Assembly: GCA_019055375.1 (NCBI GenBank)
Contig: JAHQIW010006425.1
Span: 1-64,000, forward strand
Reading direction: 5' to 3'
Length of the DNA: 64,000 bases
Origin: Parelaphostrongylus tenuis
Lineage: Eukaryota > Nematoda > Chromadorea > Rhabditida > Metastrongylidae
Shown here: positions 62,301 to 64,000 of the stretch, piece after piece
How the letters are laid out: each line of letters opens with the position of its first letter
Position numbering within the stretch: the first letter of the stretch is position 1
The notes under the pieces: model-generated
Told to the model about the DNA's origin: nothing
The model's database searches: none
The model's input: the letters and a program-made list of their open reading frames with translations, nothing else
Position numbers and translations under genes: made by a program

Positions 62301-62734
62301 AATAGATAAATGTTAAGACTTCAATATGCGAGTCTTTCCATTAATCTGGAACTGAATAACCATCATGAGGTTTTTAGACCCTTATATACTGCCGATATCA
62401 AAGCCCTTGAGTACTTTGTCACCAAAAACAGACGGTGAAATTGAAAGGACTTTTCTACTGAAAATGTGATTTTCCCTGTGCCTCGTCTAACGTCAGTGTT
62501 TGATTGTCAGTTTTGGCTCGTAAGAATAATGAGTGGGGGCTCATTCAAGTTTTTCAATGAAGAGCGCGATTACGAGGAATGCATTGACGTTAATAAGGGT
62601 TTTTTTTTATAGATCGGTCGAGTTCAACCCATCCGAGAAGAACTGTATTGTGTCCGACGAAGATACATTTTCACGTGCCGATCAACAAGGGCAGATTGTT
62701 GGCAAGGACTACTATGAGCCTATCTGTGTCGCAG
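58049..62734 (+). CDS. NOAH/NompA-like PAN-domain protein, partial (eight exons)
   Basis: Exons 58049-58168, 58679-58777, 59170-59304, 59431-59591, 61771-61886, 61983-62050, 62118-62268 and 62613-62734 join in consistent phase with GT/AG ends, giving about 319 residues. Three PAN/apple domains follow one another. The first runs from FECSSQETTAFVRIARARL through CAQYCRN and RVCASFNFDGRETCYFFDD. The second runs from ACTYRSFSFERMRKTVLEGF through CLSTCLKEKEFVCRSVNYN to DYFDNNC. The third runs from GGNLVFVKTTNFEIKFYDHT through CLQKCLDSLNTFCRSVEFN to DYYEPIC. The RSFSFER...VLEGFVKKSI segment is typical of NOAH/NompA apical-matrix proteins, which also carry a ZP domain and link epidermis or sensory cilia to cuticle. 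Signal peptide, further PAN domains and ZP would lie outside. The first exon's frame is chosen by phase, since all its frames are partly open. Intron 4 (2.2 kb) holds SINE sequence. Confidence 0.9.
59347..59409. repeat. (TA)n microsatellite in a 126-bp intron
   Basis: The TA tract fills half of the short intron between the exons ending at 59304 and starting at 59431. Confidence 0.95.
60540..60750 (+). repeat. SINE family B, old copy (in PAN gene intron)
   Basis: CTTAGTGGTGCTCTGAAACA, GATTCGATCCCAG, GTCAAATGCATGGCGGATTC and AGGGACTGGTTAACGCC match family B. A minus-strand SINE A-like B box (GAAGTCGAACCAGCGAC on plus) lies at 60428-60445. Confidence 0.55.
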
Positions 62735-62739
62735 GTATG

Positions 62740-63000
62740 ACTACACATGGAAGATGTATCTGTCAAATTAGAAAATAGAGAAATACTGTTCAGTCTCAAA
62801 ACTTTATCAAAGCTATTGAGGATGCAAAGTTTCTCTTTTGTATTCTTGCAGTCTCTTCAAACAAGCCGTAAAGAGTTGAAACTTCTTCTATTTTTTGAAT
62901 TTTGTCTGATACGACCCTTCTGTCATGCACTCGATTTCACATTCATTATATTACAGTCCAAATATTCCCAAGTTGCTTCGCTTGTTTCTTGAGGATTTCG
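62740..63000. other. intron sequence of the PAN gene; next exon not found
   Basis: After the donor at 62735 no exon in the required phase could be recognised. Acceptor-like TTGCAG (about 62852) and ATTACAG (about 62957) lead into frames with early stops or repeat sequence. Confidence 0.35.
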
Positions 63001-63004
63001 TCTC

Positions 63005-63185
63005 TTTATGGATGTCGTAGGAAGCTGGTCGAACCTGCTCTTCTTACAATCTTGAGAGTACCTGAGCTAAGGCATTCTTGCTTGATTTCAGCGGAGTGTT
63101 GGGGAAGGGGATTAAACCAACGCCTTTCCTCAACATGCATCTGACAAACCTCATCACTAACCGTTGCGCTACACCGTCTTAGAGC
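63005..63185 (-). repeat. tRNA-derived SINE-like repeat
   Basis: Reading minus: GACGGTGTAGCGCAACGGTTAG (A-box-like), then GTTGGTTTAATCCCC (decayed B box). The body is not clearly family A or B. The frames crossing it are repeat by-products. Confidence 0.5.
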
Positions 63186-63189
63186 ATTA

Positions 63190-64000
63190 TATATTACCTC
63201 AAGTAATTGTACTAGACTCAAGACGAACGAATTGAGAAAGAAAGCGTTCCATTAGAGAACGATCGTTTAATCTGAAATACTTATATGGGTCAAGCGCCTT
63301 TCTACGTTAGTCATCACCATTCCGGCTGCCGTTTCAGTGAAAACGACCTAAAAATCCGCTACTATTACGAAACATAAAGATCTAGATGGTTTTCGTGTTA
63401 ACCCTCATGCTAAAATCACAGCGCTCGGTGACTGGAAAAGAGTAGAGACTTTCTAAAGAGCTTTCTTTCATCAGAATTTGATCAGTTTTTGGTGTGAAGC
63501 AATACATGCGATATTTATCGCTAGTGGACACGTGATAAGATTTCTAATCGTCCAACAACCTTAAATATTCAACATGGAGATAGTTTTGAATTCTAGAAAA
63601 GCTTTGGTGAGTGTAAGCATAAATCTAAGGTAATATTTGTTCTCAAAATATTTACTGCAATGGAACAAATTTTTTTCCATTGCAGTAAATTTTTTGGTTT
63701 TATTTTGCTTCAATACGCATTTTGGTATTAATTTGTGGAAATTTAAGGTATTGGAAATATTAGAGTGATAACTACTATTTATCGTATAGAGAATTGATGT
63801 TGCATAGCTCCTACATCTAGTAATCGCGTTACAACTTGCTTTATTTTGACCACTTCCAGTTTTCTTCTTAGTCAAATAACGGCACAAAAACCATAGTCGA
63901 GATATGATGGTTGTTACTTGTTGGACATTGGAAGGTGAGGCAAGAATGATGAGATTTGGAGATAATGCGATTAGACGGCCTTCACCCCATTTGGATGACG
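63190..64000. other. no recognisable exon; one hairpin
   Basis: A 14-bp inverted repeat (TTTACTGCAATGGA at about 63650 and its complement ending at about 63689) surrounds a short T-rich loop. Otherwise nothing supported. Confidence 0.4.

Noticed and set aside
63000..63145. Cys-rich plus frame after an ATTACAG acceptor, considered as the next PAN-gene exon
   Set aside because: It overlaps a minus-strand tRNA-derived repeat and lacks PAN features.
1..64000. CRISPR arrays, bacterial operons, ribosome binding sites and rRNA genes
   Set aside because: Nothing of the kind is present; the sequence is eukaryotic, with introns and SINEs.

Overview
The window looks like chromosomal DNA from a nematode, most likely a strongylid (hookworm-type) worm. 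It is AT-rich and intron-rich, with short exons, many acceptors close to TTTCAG, and dense degenerate transposon debris. The two convincing host genes are animal-type: a cuticle/apical-matrix PAN-domain protein and a rhodopsin-family peptide receptor. The species assignment is inference. Everything here comes from reading the sequence; no search was run.

Layout. 0.2-1.3 kb: Penelope-like retroelement (PLE) remnant with long inverted termini around a GIY-YIG nuclease fragment. 1.3-8.8 kb: tRNA-derived SINEs, including two head-to-head pairs, a tandem hammerhead-ribozyme unit (4.7-5.2 kb), one copy of an unnamed repeat (6.8 kb), and the first of two related unidentified coding segments. 9.5-10.1 kb: frameshifted mariner transposase, then the second unidentified segment (10.5 kb). 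10.9-18.9 kb: mostly empty, with a SINE and a decayed hammerhead. 18.9-20.4 kb: PLE with reverse transcriptase and GIY-YIG remnants. 26.5-31.9 kb, minus strand: five exons of a peptide GPCR covering the end of TM1 through TM6. 30.4-30.6 kb: near-perfect palindrome inside that gene's intron. 32-44 kb: little recognisable beyond SINEs and one weak small gene candidate at 41.4 kb. 45.1-45.5 kb and 46.8-47.2 kb: two more tandem hammerhead units. 50.4-51.1 kb: long foldback element. 53.5-54.3 kb: RTE-type LINE remnant, minus strand. 55.3-55.6 kb: simple tandem duplication. 56.4 kb: single hammerhead. 58.0-62.7 kb, plus strand: eight phase-consistent exons of a NOAH/NompA-like protein with three PAN domains, continuing beyond the window.

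The most interesting feature is the set of hammerhead motifs. Three separate loci each hold two hammerhead copies in tandem, 268, 280 and 284 bp apart. One locus has two complete ribozymes with all three stems and an intact core. This is the organisation of retrozymes (small non-coding retroelements that yield self-cleaved circular RNA). PLE relics in the same window offer a plausible mobilising machinery, since PLEs are known to carry hammerheads.
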